A DNA stretch of 64,000 bases from Photorhabdus khanii NC19 (lineage in GTDB: Bacteria > Pseudomonadota > Gammaproteobacteria > Enterobacterales > Enterobacteriaceae). Both the position numbers and the translations under genes were made by a program. The stretch spans positions 546,586-610,585 of the forward strand of contig NZ_AYSJ01000013.1 of assembly GCF_000517265.1 (NCBI RefSeq), written 5' to 3'. The notes beneath the pieces were generated by a model that was not told the origin of the DNA, made no database searches, and was given only the letters and a program-made list of their open reading frames with translations. Shown piece by piece: positions 14,665 to 22,338 of the stretch. The stretch's first letter is position 1, and each line of letters opens with the position of its first letter.

Positions 14665-15672
14665 ATGAAAGAAGAGAAAAATACCATCACTGAGCGTTCC
14701 AGAAAACCGAAAACCATTAAACTACGAGCATTTAAAATAAAAAATACTGACATTACTAGATCTCACAGTGAGGTTAAAGACTCGTTACTTACTAAGCTTA
14801 ATAATACAGCTATGGTAAAAGATAGATGCATGCTTCTTAGTTCAGAAGATCCTAAAAAAGAACAAGACCTAATTTCATGTTATCAAACGTCAGAACAAGC
14901 CAATGCTGTTTTTTGTACCATGCTCAGAATTGCACCAAGTAGTGAGATAGAGCAAATCCCGGATAATTTGCTTGAGAAAAAAAATTTCACTATGGAGGAG
15001 CTCGAAGGTGCAGGCATTGAATCCACGGTCATTTGTAAGGATCATTACTATTTTGCTATAAGCAATGATTTTTTAGTCACAAATTTAGCTCTAAATAAAA
15101 CAATACCCTCTCTACAGACCTATATTGGCTGGTTTATAAACAACGAGCTTGTTGAGTTCACGCCTATGATAGACGTCAACAACCAGACTAAGTTGAAAGA
15201 TATAAAAGCAATCATTGTCCGAGATCCTGCCCCTCTACCAGCATCTAGTAACACAGCAATAAATAATAAAAATCAAACGACACAGATAGCTGAATCATCA
15301 ACAAAAATAAAACTAACGGAAGCGGTCATGGCCTATTTGAGTAGTGTAATGTCAAACACGACCACTTTTGCGCAAATCCAAGATAGTCAATTAATATCGG
15401 CTGAGTTATTGATAAAATTCAAAAAACCCAGAAAAATGACACAAGAAGAATACGCCAATATACTTGGTGCTTACTTGAAGCCAGTTAGTGATCTTGATAA
15501 CATTTCATTCAAAAGGGCTGATGGAAAAACAGAAGTAAAAGGAAAAGATCTTTTAAGAATAAAACCTGTTGACATAGAAGTAACAGAAACAGGTAAACTT
15601 GTTGAACAGCAGGTTTTTCAAGAGATGAGCAAGTTCCTTGTTGAGCTGAAAAATGAAACGGAAAGTAGTTAG
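14665..15672 (+). CDS. RexA-like protein at the lambda rex locus
   Basis: The 335-residue soluble protein starts behind AAGGTGG. It has no family I can name with certainty. It occupies the exact place of rexA, between cI and pL, is transcribed in the cI direction and is followed by a four-helix membrane protein. Its C-terminal part (LIKFKKPRKMTQEEYANIL, then LDNISFKRADG) is loosely comparable to lambda RexA (VIKPKFKRDIKKVAKDII, then FSDISLRAKDEAG). RexA (279 residues) senses infection and triggers RexB. A diverged RexA is inferred; a different exclusion system in the same niche is the alternative. Confidence 0.55.
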   Translation: MKEEKNTITERSRKPKTIKLRAFKIKNTDITRSHSEVKDSLLTKLNNTAMVKDRCMLLSSEDPKKEQDLISCYQTSEQANAVFCTMLRIAPSSEIEQIPDNLLEKKNFTMEELEGAGIESTVICKDHYYFAISNDFLVTNLALNKTIPSLQTYIGWFINNELVEFTPMIDVNNQTKLKDIKAIIVRDPAPLPASSNTAINNKNQTTQIAESSTKIKLTEAVMAYLSSVMSNTTTFAQIQDSQLISAELLIKFKKPRKMTQEEYANILGAYLKPVSDLDNISFKRADGKTEVKGKDLLRIKPVDIEVTETGKLVEQQVFQEMSKFLVELKNETESS

Positions 15673-16102
15673 TTTACTATTTATCATAGTAATAGTTGTA
15701 GGTTGTTCATCCTTAGTTGATGCACGACCCGATTCCTTTTTGATCTCAACATTGTATACCGTAGCCGGAATCATGTTTTCCATCGGTCTAGGATTGATAG
15801 TTACATTTAATATATCTGGTGTAAAAAATAAAAATTACATCCAGGATATAAGGTTAAGCTTAAGGAGTGTTAGAAACTCCTTTTTAGTGCATTTTGGTTT
15901 AGCAACAACTTACCTTTTGCTAAACCAATATCTGCCTGATTCAAGCTATTCGTATGATATTAAAGGAATAACAATTTATTTTAGCTTTCCCATATTATTT
16001 TGCGGCCTGCTGATTTATTCAATTATTTTCTTTATTATCAATTTTTTGGAAGTTCAAAAATTGAACCACGATATCTTTGATAAGATAAATAGCGAACAAT
16101 AA
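15653..16102 (+). CDS. RexB-like four-helix membrane protein
   Basis: The 149-residue product has four hydrophobic helices (about residues 5-17, 30-52, 75-93 and 103-130) and a short charged C-terminus. That is the size and topology of lambda RexB (144 residues), the membrane channel that depolarises the cell in Rex exclusion. Its start overlaps the rexA-like gene by 20 bp, indicating coupled translation. A Cys near residue 18 (VVGCSS) could be a lipobox, an alternative reading of the first segment. A terminator follows at once. Confidence 0.55.
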   Translation: MKRKVVSLLFIIVIVVGCSSLVDARPDSFLISTLYTVAGIMFSIGLGLIVTFNISGVKNKNYIQDIRLSLRSVRNSFLVHFGLATTYLLLNQYLPDSSYSYDIKGITIYFSFPILFCGLLIYSIIFFIINFLEVQKLNHDIFDKINSEQ

Positions 16103-16104
16103 CT

Positions 16105-16127
16105 AGCCCTCCCTTGAGGGCTTTTTT
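16105..16127 (+). terminator. Terminator of the cI-rex-like operon
   Basis: AGCCCTC-CCTT-GAGGGCT forms a perfect 7-bp stem followed by six Ts, three bases after the rexB-like stop codon. It separates the repressor operon from pL. Confidence 0.85.
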
Positions 16128-16237
16128 ACTCCCTCCTCTCCCCCAATCACCCCCAAAGCCAATCTCTCTCCTGAAAAATTTTTTGAAATAAATTAATTTA
16201 AAAATCAAACACATGATATTTGCTCTACAAAATAAAT

Positions 16238-16277
16238 CACATTTCGTGTTGACGATCAAAACACAATATGTGATTAT
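16238..16277 (+). promoter_or_regulatory. OL operators and pL promoter
   Basis: Two repressor-type sites, CACATTTCGTG (16238-16248) and CACAATATGTG (16262-16272), repeat the OR consensus CACnnnnnGTG. TTGACG (16249-16254) is a strong -35 directly after the first site. A GATTAT with an upstream TG (16272-16277), 17 bp further on, is the likely extended -10, overlapped by the second site. This is pL, driving the N-like gene and the whole plus-strand early operon. Between it and the rex terminator (16128-16230) nothing coding is seen. Confidence 0.8.
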
Positions 16278-16427
16278 CCATCACATCAAAGGCACACAAG
16301 ATAGCGAACAGGCAGGGAAAGCCCATGAAGTATCTGCCGGTAGCGCACGAAGAACCGGATGATTCGCAAGTGCAAAGAAACAACGCAGTACCAGTAATAA
16401 CAGTAAGCAGTAACTAACAGGAAGTTT

Positions 16428-16457
16428 CGCTCTTTAACAGACAGCACTGAAAAGTGC
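16428..16457 (+). promoter_or_regulatory. nutL antitermination site
   Basis: boxA CGCTCTTTAACA (16428-16439), the lambda boxA sequence extended, is followed by spacer GACA and boxB GCACTGAAAAGTGC (16444-16457), a 5-bp stem with a GAAA loop. It lies in the pL leader 71 bp before the N-like gene and matches nutR in order, spacing and loop. Confidence 0.85.
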
Positions 16458-16528
16458 ACATTTTCAACCAGTCGGTTTCTGACTGAGCTATCGAGATAGC
16501 TTAATCAGAAATCAACAGGAGAAAATTT

Positions 16529-16810
16529 ATGAAATGTTATGCATATAACAACGCTGCTAAACGTCGTCGTGACAGTAGACAGGCATTGACTGAGGCATAT
16601 AACCAAACAAACGGGATTAATCCTGATAAAGAAGTTAAGCCAGTCCGTCCGGTTCTGACAATTAAGCGCACTGCAATGAATCGAGTTGATAAAGCAGTTT
16701 CGGTAAAAACCACATCTGTTATTGATTCAATAAATAATTGTTTGATGCCTAATGTATTTATCTACTCAGTCGGCAAGAAAAGCAGCAAGAGTATCACAGC
16801 GAGGGGTTAA
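16529..16810 (+). CDS. N-like antitermination protein
   Basis: The 93-residue basic protein has an arginine-rich motif near the N-terminus (AAKRRRDSRQALTEA, residues 9-23), the element by which N proteins bind boxB RNA. It is the first gene of the pL operon and lies just after nutL, the position of N in lambda, P22 and 21. Its C-terminal part (RVDKAVSVKTTS) resembles phage 21 N (RADKAASLGSLR). AGGAGA precedes the ATG. N modifies RNA polymerase with NusA/B/E/G to read through early terminators. N proteins diverge fast, so context carries much of the call. Confidence 0.75.
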   Translation: MKCYAYNNAAKRRRDSRQALTEAYNQTNGINPDKEVKPVRPVLTIKRTAMNRVDKAVSVKTTSVIDSINNCLMPNVFIYSVGKKSSKSITARG

Positions 16811-16814
16811 TAAA

Positions 16815-17006
16815 ATGACTATTGAAAATTTAGCTGAACACGAACTTAAAAGAATTACAGAAAGTATTGAAGCGTTATTGCGTGCAGAAAGAATTAATAT
16901 TTTAGACAAAGAGAAATGTTTAAAAAGTTTAGCAGGATGTGTTGCGGGAATAAAGTGTATGAAAATATACGAAGACATTATCTATCCATTTCATTTGTCT
17001 CAGTAA
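16815..17006 (+). CDS. Small early phage protein, unknown
   Basis: A 63-residue helical protein starting at the ATG at 16815, behind GAGGGG, 5 bp after the N-like gene. The sequence begins MTIENLAEHELKRITESIEA. No family recognised; it belongs to the pL operon by packing. Confidence 0.5.
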   Translation: MTIENLAEHELKRITESIEALLRAERINILDKEKCLKSLAGCVAGIKCMKIYEDIIYPFHLSQ

Positions 17007-17059
17007 TAAATCCAGCTCATTTACGAGTGGGCTGTGGTGAGTTAATCATGGGAGGATAT

Positions 17060-17650
17060 ATGAGCGAAAGAGATTTTAAATACTATCGTCTAATTGGTGA
17101 TATCGTTAAACAGATTGATGATGAATTTCAAATTATCAATGAGAAGCGAGCGGAAGTTCTTAAAACTGCAAAAGATAGCATCGGTGCAAAGGGGGCAACA
17201 TTTCAACATGGGTATGGTGTAAATGGAACATTAATAGAAAGATTTGCTTTTCCAATAGAGAAAGAATTTGATTTTGCTGTAAAAATTATTGTGAAAAACG
17301 ATGAATTAAAAGTAGTTCATGCAAAAAGCAATTCAAAGTCAGGGAAGGAATTTAATAAAAAGATTGCTGATTTAACCGAAGAAACAAACAGGAAGTTAAA
17401 GAAACTGCCTACTTACAAAGATTTTCTTATTGAGAAATTCAATATTTGTTGCACAACATTAGGAACTCAAAAACCAAATCAACGTGGCATTCCAGTGATT
17501 TCAACATCAGTGGGAAAGGCATCAAAAGATAATAGCATTCTTTTATTCGCTATTCCCAGTGTAGAGAGAGAGGATTGGGATACAATACCGAAAGTTCCTG
17601 AATGTTTTGAAGAGATAACTTACGGTACTTTTTATGATTTAAGCGAATGA
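17060..17650 (+). CDS. Conserved phage protein, DUF5420-like
   Basis: I start the gene at 17060 because GGGAGG lies 5-10 bp upstream; the 196-residue product opens MSERDFKYYRLIGDIVKQID. This N-terminus resembles DUF5420 proteins of Pasteurellaceae and related phages, by recollection of the family only. Lysine-rich, soluble, no catalytic motif visible. It lies in the pL early operon. Confidence 0.55.
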   Translation: MSERDFKYYRLIGDIVKQIDDEFQIINEKRAEVLKTAKDSIGAKGATFQHGYGVNGTLIERFAFPIEKEFDFAVKIIVKNDELKVVHAKSNSKSGKEFNKKIADLTEETNRKLKKLPTYKDFLIEKFNICCTTLGTQKPNQRGIPVISTSVGKASKDNSILLFAIPSVEREDWDTIPKVPECFEEITYGTFYDLSE

Positions 17651-17725
17651 TTAATTTCGCCACACGGGGAATAACAATAGGGAATTATCGGCAGGGAAGC
17701 TATTTATTAAAAATGAGGGTTAATC

Positions 17726-18007
17726 ATGAACGCAATCACCATTAATCAAGTTAAAGCAATATACGCAAAATTCGGAGCTAGAATTTCATAACGTGATTTT
17801 ATCGAAGTTTGCGAGCAGTGCAATGAACAACATAATGTGCAGTACAATGATATTTGGGGTAAGCCAACTAAGCCCAGAACCGCTGAAGAATATGCTACAA
17901 GATGGGCTATAGAAAAAGCTAACGAGCAAAGTGCAGATGAAATGGCGATGAATAAATTTTACTCTGACGCCTTCGGTGATGAGTTAATTTATAGTATCGA
18001 AAACTAA
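17726..18007 (+). pseudogene. Early phage gene interrupted by an in-frame TAA
   Basis: An ATG at 17726 opens a 94-codon frame that is continuous to a TAA at 18005-18007, except for one in-frame TAA at codon 22 (17789-17791). The codon lies in an ...RIS-stop-RDFIEV... context, so a C-to-T change from CAA (Gln) would explain it. The rest has ordinary codon use (KPTKPRTAEEYATRWAIEKA). Function unknown. Confidence 0.65.
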
Positions 18008-18049
18008 ATCATTGAGATAGCGAAATGATTACGACTAGAGGATAAGAAG

Positions 18050-19027
18050 ATGGAAGATAAAAAAGTATTACAAATAAACATCATTAAAACAAATGTCGGT
18101 AAGTGCTTTATTACCGACTGCAACGAGATCAATGGTTATAATTTTAATTACCATAAAACACAAATAGACAAGCTTTTATTTGATGGTCATAAACCCAAAG
18201 AAACATTTGCGAGATGTTGGTTTGAAATACCAATATATCCAAAAAAAGTAGAAATATTAATTACTGGCGAAAGAAAAAATAAACGATTTAAATTAAAAGA
18301 TGATGAACTTCAAAGTTCAAAATTTCCATTGGAAATACCTCTCAATGAGAGGAATGAATTTGATGAAGATATGTTGACTTCTCTTTATTTTCTGGCGTAT
18401 GACATCGCTCCAGATTATTTAAAACAAATTAATGTTTATTTTAATTTAATATGCGAAGTTGATAACTTTAAAGATGCACCCGAATTTAACTATCCAGCGG
18501 TTAGGAAATACGACTTCTCAGAACAGCAATACAGCGTAACAAATCAAAATATAAAGCATTCTCTAATAGATTGCATTGTCGTTCCAGCTCCATTGCGAGC
18601 TAATAGTCCGTGTGAAATATCATCAAAAGAGATGTATGATCTTGTTCGGCAGCACGTTAGAGATAATATAAATCCAAAACTTGCAAGAATAAGTAGCGAC
18701 TTTGGTTTTTGTTTTGAGGTTAAAAAAATAATACCCATACTCGAGCCTCATATATATTCTTATCATGATGTTTTTGCTAGAACTAAAAAGCAAAGAGAAA
18801 AGCTACATTTCAAGACAGCAAAATCTAAAGAAATATCCATTTACCAAATGACTCACGCACAAGAGAACTATAAGGGATATACAGCCATCAAGGGGTTTTC
18901 TGCAAGTAACGAGTGGGAATTAAAAGAAATGATCGATAATTTCTTATCAGAGTTGATGAACACTATTCACACACCGATTGAACAATGTTCTCATTGCAAT
19001 GGAACTGGATATCTACAAAACAAATAA
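18050..19027 (+). CDS. Hypothetical phage protein with a C-terminal CxxC
   Basis: A 325-residue protein with no recognised family, behind an AGAGGA-type sequence. It is mixed alpha/beta and lysine-rich, and ends with a CSHCNGTGYLQ segment like half of a DnaJ-type CxxCxGxG zinc site. It lies in the early operon after the broken gene. Possible roles in host takeover or DNA metabolism are only contextual. Confidence 0.55.
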   Translation: MEDKKVLQINIIKTNVGKCFITDCNEINGYNFNYHKTQIDKLLFDGHKPKETFARCWFEIPIYPKKVEILITGERKNKRFKLKDDELQSSKFPLEIPLNERNEFDEDMLTSLYFLAYDIAPDYLKQINVYFNLICEVDNFKDAPEFNYPAVRKYDFSEQQYSVTNQNIKHSLIDCIVVPAPLRANSPCEISSKEMYDLVRQHVRDNINPKLARISSDFGFCFEVKKIIPILEPHIYSYHDVFARTKKQREKLHFKTAKSKEISIYQMTHAQENYKGYTAIKGFSASNEWELKEMIDNFLSELMNTIHTPIEQCSHCNGTGYLQNK

Positions 19028-19041
19028 CAGGAGTACACTTC

Positions 19042-19230
19042 ATGACAATAGCAGAACTAATTGAACTGTTAAAAATGCGTTGTGGTAATGAATGGATGAA
19101 CTGTAAATTAGACATCCCCGACGAATTTAACGGGGGGTGGCTAACAGTTGAACCTGAAAATGTTGTTATCGAATCTGATGAATTTATTCAATTAAATTGC
19201 TGGATGAGCTATCCAGATGAACTGAACTAA
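19042..19230 (+). CDS. Small early phage protein, unknown
   Basis: Start at 19042 behind AGGAG gives a 62-residue acidic protein (MTIAELIELLKMRCGNEWMN) with three tryptophans. No family recognised. Confidence 0.5.
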   Translation: MTIAELIELLKMRCGNEWMNCKLDIPDEFNGGWLTVEPENVVIESDEFIQLNCWMSYPDELN

Positions 19231-19242
19231 AGGAAACATTGT

Positions 19243-19446
19243 ATGAAAGTTGATATCACATTAAAACAAGAAGAATTTGATGAGATTATAAATTCTTTAG
19301 TATGTAATGAAGATTGTTATTTTAATATGTGTCGGGACGCTCACAGTAATGATATAAACGCGCTCAGAAATTGGTTCGAAATGTTTTTTGAAGATCACGT
19401 ACATGATTCAGCAGTACGAATTGATATAAATATTAAGAGAGATTGA
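19243..19446 (+). CDS. Small acidic phage protein, unknown
   Basis: A 67-residue acidic product behind AAAGGA. It begins MKVDITLKQEEFDEIINSLV. It sits 12 bp after the previous gene and overlaps the next frame. No family recognised. Confidence 0.5.
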   Translation: MKVDITLKQEEFDEIINSLVCNEDCYFNMCRDAHSNDINALRNWFEMFFEDHVHDSAVRIDINIKRD

Positions 19447-19448
19447 AT

Positions 19449-19841
19449 ATGGCCGCACACGTACACGCTGAAAAAATGTTGCAATATGCTCAAGATGCGT
19501 TGAAAACTGATAAGCCGTGGAAGCTGTGGGAAATAGGTGACGGCGCTGACGGGTGGGATGACTTAGATGATCATCCCTGGTGGATCAAAGATTCTAAATA
19601 TCGTCGCAAGCCAGAAATGATCACTATCGGCAAAGTCAGCTTTCCAAAGCCTGTTGATTATGAACTAAAAGCGGGGCAAGAGTATTGGTATGTTAATTCT
19701 TTGTTGGGTGTTTGCTATAATGCCTGGCGTGGAAGTTACGATGACAATTCTTTATTGAAAAATGGTCTCGTTCATCTAACAGAAGAAGCAGCTAAACAAT
19801 ATCATAAAGCATTAATTAAAATTAATAAGGGTGAGTTTTAA
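19449..19841 (+). CDS. Conserved lambdoid early protein, unknown
   Basis: Starting at the ATG at 19449 the product is 130 residues. It has tryptophan- and aspartate-rich blocks (KPWKLWEIGDGADGWDDLDD, then HPWWIKDSKYRRKP) that I recognise from several enterobacterial prophage early proteins without known function. Followed by about 40 bp of non-coding DNA. Confidence 0.55.
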   Translation: MAAHVHAEKMLQYAQDALKTDKPWKLWEIGDGADGWDDLDDHPWWIKDSKYRRKPEMITIGKVSFPKPVDYELKAGQEYWYVNSLLGVCYNAWRGSYDDNSLLKNGLVHLTEEAAKQYHKALIKINKGEF

Positions 19842-19881
19842 TAACATGGAGTAAAAGCCAGCGGACGGCTCAGGGTATATC

Positions 19882-20007
19882 ATGAAAATCAACAAACAAC
19901 TTTTTGAGTTAGCTCAATGTGAAGCTTATATTGCTCGTCACTTAATGAGCGAAATAAACTGGTTTATAGCAATGCAATATTTGAGATTAAGCTATGAATA
20001 TGATTAA
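19882..20007 (+). CDS. Very small phage protein (41 aa)
   Basis: An ATG frame of 41 codons starting MKINKQLFELAQCEAYIARH, behind CAGGG. Its stop overlaps the start of the next peptide gene (ATGATTAA). A decayed relative of the same sequence is found at 32095-32190, which supports it as a recurrent phage gene. Function unknown. Confidence 0.45.
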   Translation: MKINKQLFELAQCEAYIARHLMSEINWFIAMQYLRLSYEYD

Positions 20008-20083
20008 AGAATGGCTCTTTGCTATGTTATATCCATCTTGTTTAATTTTATTCGCAACAATCATTTTAATTTTTCTGAGATAA
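20000..20083 (+). CDS. 27-residue single-span membrane peptide
   Basis: The frame MIKEWLFAMLYPSCLILFAT... has one hydrophobic helix spanning most of its length and ends in Arg. It begins within the stop of the preceding 41-codon gene and ends 5 bp before the next ATG. Such peptides are common in early operons but easy to misjudge. Confidence 0.35.
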   Translation: MIKEWLFAMLYPSCLILFATIILIFLR

Positions 20084-20088
20084 ACAAT

Positions 20089-20436
20089 ATGAAAACCCGC
20101 GGACAAATAGCTGATGAGAGATTATTAGCTTATGAAAAAATATTATACAACAATCCTTTAGAAGAGGAGATTATTGAATATAAAATTGAATGCAAAAGAA
20201 ATGAATTAACTTTAACTTCGCTCAAAAGGGTTATCATAGACGCACGGATTTGCGGAATGATATTAAGCAATGATGATTTAAACGGATTAGCTGACTCTGA
20301 TTTTATGGATGAATATTTATATGACACTCAAACGGAAATATTGAAAAGGATTTCAATGATTGAGCGTTATATTGAATTGAGTCAAGCTCAAGACCCAACT
20401 GAACTTGAATTATTAGATGCCAGCGGATGGCTTTAA
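20089..20436 (+). CDS. Hypothetical early phage protein
   Basis: Starting at 20089 the product is 115 residues, helical and acidic (MKTRGQIADERLLAYEKILY). The frame is open further upstream, but that extension overlaps the 27-residue peptide gene. It is followed after 13 bp by the exonuclease gene. No family recognised. Confidence 0.5.
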   Translation: MKTRGQIADERLLAYEKILYNNPLEEEIIEYKIECKRNELTLTSLKRVIIDARICGMILSNDDLNGLADSDFMDEYLYDTQTEILKRISMIERYIELSQAQDPTELELLDASGWL

Positions 20437-20449
20437 TTGGGGGTAAACG

Positions 20450-21271
20450 ATGAAACCCGGTATTTATTATGACATATCGAATGAAGATTATCATCTTGGA
20501 CCCGGAGTCAGTAAATCACAGTTGGATGTGATCGCAAAAGAGGCGGCGCTTTTATTGTGGGACAATGACGCTCCCGAAGATGAAGAGAAAAAGGATGCGC
20601 TTAATATGGGAACGGCTCTTCATTGTTTATTGTTAGAACCCGACGAGTTCAATAATCGATTTATCGAAGCGCCGAAGTTTAGTCGTCGAACTAACGCAGG
20701 GAAAGAAGAGGAAAAGGAATTTCTTGAAAAGTGCTCCGGCTCGGGGAAAACAGTCATGGACTATGAACAGCATCGGAAGCTGAAAATAATGCGTGATAGT
20801 GTCATGGCTCATCCGGGAGCCAGGCTTCTTTTGGAAGCAGATGGATATTGTGAATCATCAATTTACTGGAATGACACCAAAACAGAGGAGTTATGCAGGA
20901 TTAGGCCGGATAAGCTAATACCCGACAAAGATATCATTCTTGATGTTAAAAAAGTTTCGGATATCGATAGATTTCCCACCCATATCGAAGAATTTCGCTA
21001 TCACGTACAGGATGCAATGTATAGCGAAGGATATCGGCAGTATACAAATGGAACTATTCCCACATTTTGCTTTTTGGCGGTCAGTGAATCTATCGACTGC
21101 GGTAAATATCCAGTTCGCTTGTTTGTATTGGATCAATACGACAGGGAAGTTGGCTTCAATCTATTTCGAAGAGATTTAGATGTATATCACAAATGCCACT
21201 CAACGGGTAACTGGGGGCTGGGATTTGAAAAAATTCAACGCCCAATCTGGGCGAGGAGAAGAGATGAATAA
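20450..21271 (+). CDS. RecE-like (exonuclease VIII C-terminal) phage exonuclease
   Basis: The 273-residue protein belongs to the PD-(D/E)XK nucleases of the RecE/ExoVIII type. It opens with GIYYDISNEDYHLGPGVSKS, the start of the RecE catalytic core, and has the GTALHCLLLEP block. The catalytic segment RIRPDKLIPDKDIILDVKK has the D and D-x-K residues. It degrades the 5' strand of dsDNA ends to expose single strands for annealing. It is coupled to the next gene by an 8-bp ATGAATAA overlap. Confidence 0.85.
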   Translation: MKPGIYYDISNEDYHLGPGVSKSQLDVIAKEAALLLWDNDAPEDEEKKDALNMGTALHCLLLEPDEFNNRFIEAPKFSRRTNAGKEEEKEFLEKCSGSGKTVMDYEQHRKLKIMRDSVMAHPGARLLLEADGYCESSIYWNDTKTEELCRIRPDKLIPDKDIILDVKKVSDIDRFPTHIEEFRYHVQDAMYSEGYRQYTNGTIPTFCFLAVSESIDCGKYPVRLFVLDQYDREVGFNLFRRDLDVYHKCHSTGNWGLGFEKIQRPIWARRRDE

Positions 21272-22103
21272 TAGTGTTATTAACCCGTTTAGCTCAAGTG
21301 CACAACATACGCAACAAGCAAATGGAATGGTTGCAGTTGAGCAACAAAGAGCCATACAAGAAGTTCAAGCCGCGATGGTGATCGCAAAGAAATTCCCCCG
21401 CGACCCAATTGTTGCAATGGACAGAATTTTGCAAGCATGTACACGACCCACTCTTGCGGAAAGTGCCTTGTATTCTTACTCAAGAGGCGGCGCTGAAGTG
21501 ACAGGACCAAGCATCAGGTTAGCTGAGGCCGTTGCTCAAAACTGGGGAAATATACAGTTTGGTATACGCGAGCTTGAGCAAAAAAACGGTGAATCGTCTG
21601 TTGAAGCGTTTGCGTGGGATATTGAAACAAACACACGTCAAGTTAAGACCTTTACTGTTCCGCATGTTCGATTTACGCGACAGGGAAAGAAAAAGCTGGA
21701 AGATCCACGCGATATCTACGAAATTGTGGCAAACCAAGGATCAAGGCGTTTGCGGGCGTGTATTTTGGGTGTAATACCCGGTGATGTTATCGAAGCCGCA
21801 GTTAATCAGTGTGACGTGACACTCAGAAGCAACGCTGATACATCCCCTGATGCCATCAAGAAAATGGTCTCAGTGTTTAAAGATGAATTTGGCGTTACAA
21901 GTGAACAAATTCAGAAGCGCATACAGTGCCGTGTTGAAGCTATGCGCCCCGCTCAAATGGTCCAGATGAAGAAAATCTATGCAAGCTTGCGTGATGGCAT
22001 GTCAAGTATAGATGACTGGTTTGAAAAACCTGAAACAACTCAAAATAAAGTTGATGAACTAAATAATATGGGGAATCCGACCAATGAAAGAGGAACCGAA
22101 TAA
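21264..22103 (+). CDS. Exonuclease partner, possible single-strand annealing protein
   Basis: The 279-residue protein starts at 21264 behind GAGGAGAAG and overlaps the exonuclease stop. It has conserved-looking blocks (KKFPRDPIVAMDRILQACTR, then SRGGAEVTGPSIRLAEAVAQ and NQGSRRLRACILGVIPGDV) that I know from phage recombination regions but cannot tie to RecT, Beta or Erf. An exonuclease is usually followed by its annealing partner, so that role is inferred from context. Confidence 0.55.
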   Translation: MNNSVINPFSSSAQHTQQANGMVAVEQQRAIQEVQAAMVIAKKFPRDPIVAMDRILQACTRPTLAESALYSYSRGGAEVTGPSIRLAEAVAQNWGNIQFGIRELEQKNGESSVEAFAWDIETNTRQVKTFTVPHVRFTRQGKKKLEDPRDIYEIVANQGSRRLRACILGVIPGDVIEAAVNQCDVTLRSNADTSPDAIKKMVSVFKDEFGVTSEQIQKRIQCRVEAMRPAQMVQMKKIYASLRDGMSSIDDWFEKPETTQNKVDELNNMGNPTNERGTE

Positions 22104-22338
22104 GTATACTGGCAAACCATGCCCATTCGGGCATACGTTGAGATACATGGCAAACGGGAATTGTGTTGAATGTCAGATTGCCGGTCAAAAGAAATCGAAA
22201 AATAAAGCTCAAAAGCCCAAGCGAGAAAGTAAAAATAAAGTCAATCCCGATGATTTTACTCATAAAGTATTTGTTCTTGGAAATCCTGAAAGAGTGAATA
22301 AATTATTAATAGGATATAACAATGATCAATGTCGTTAG
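22084..22338 (+). CDS. Small Cys/His phage protein
   Basis: The 84-residue product has CPFGHTLRYMANGNCVECQ near residue 13, a probable zinc site, followed by a lysine-rich stretch. It overlaps both neighbours. No named family. Confidence 0.5.
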   Translation: MKEEPNKYTGKPCPFGHTLRYMANGNCVECQIAGQKKSKNKAQKPKRESKNKVNPDDFTHKVFVLGNPERVNKLLIGYNNDQCR

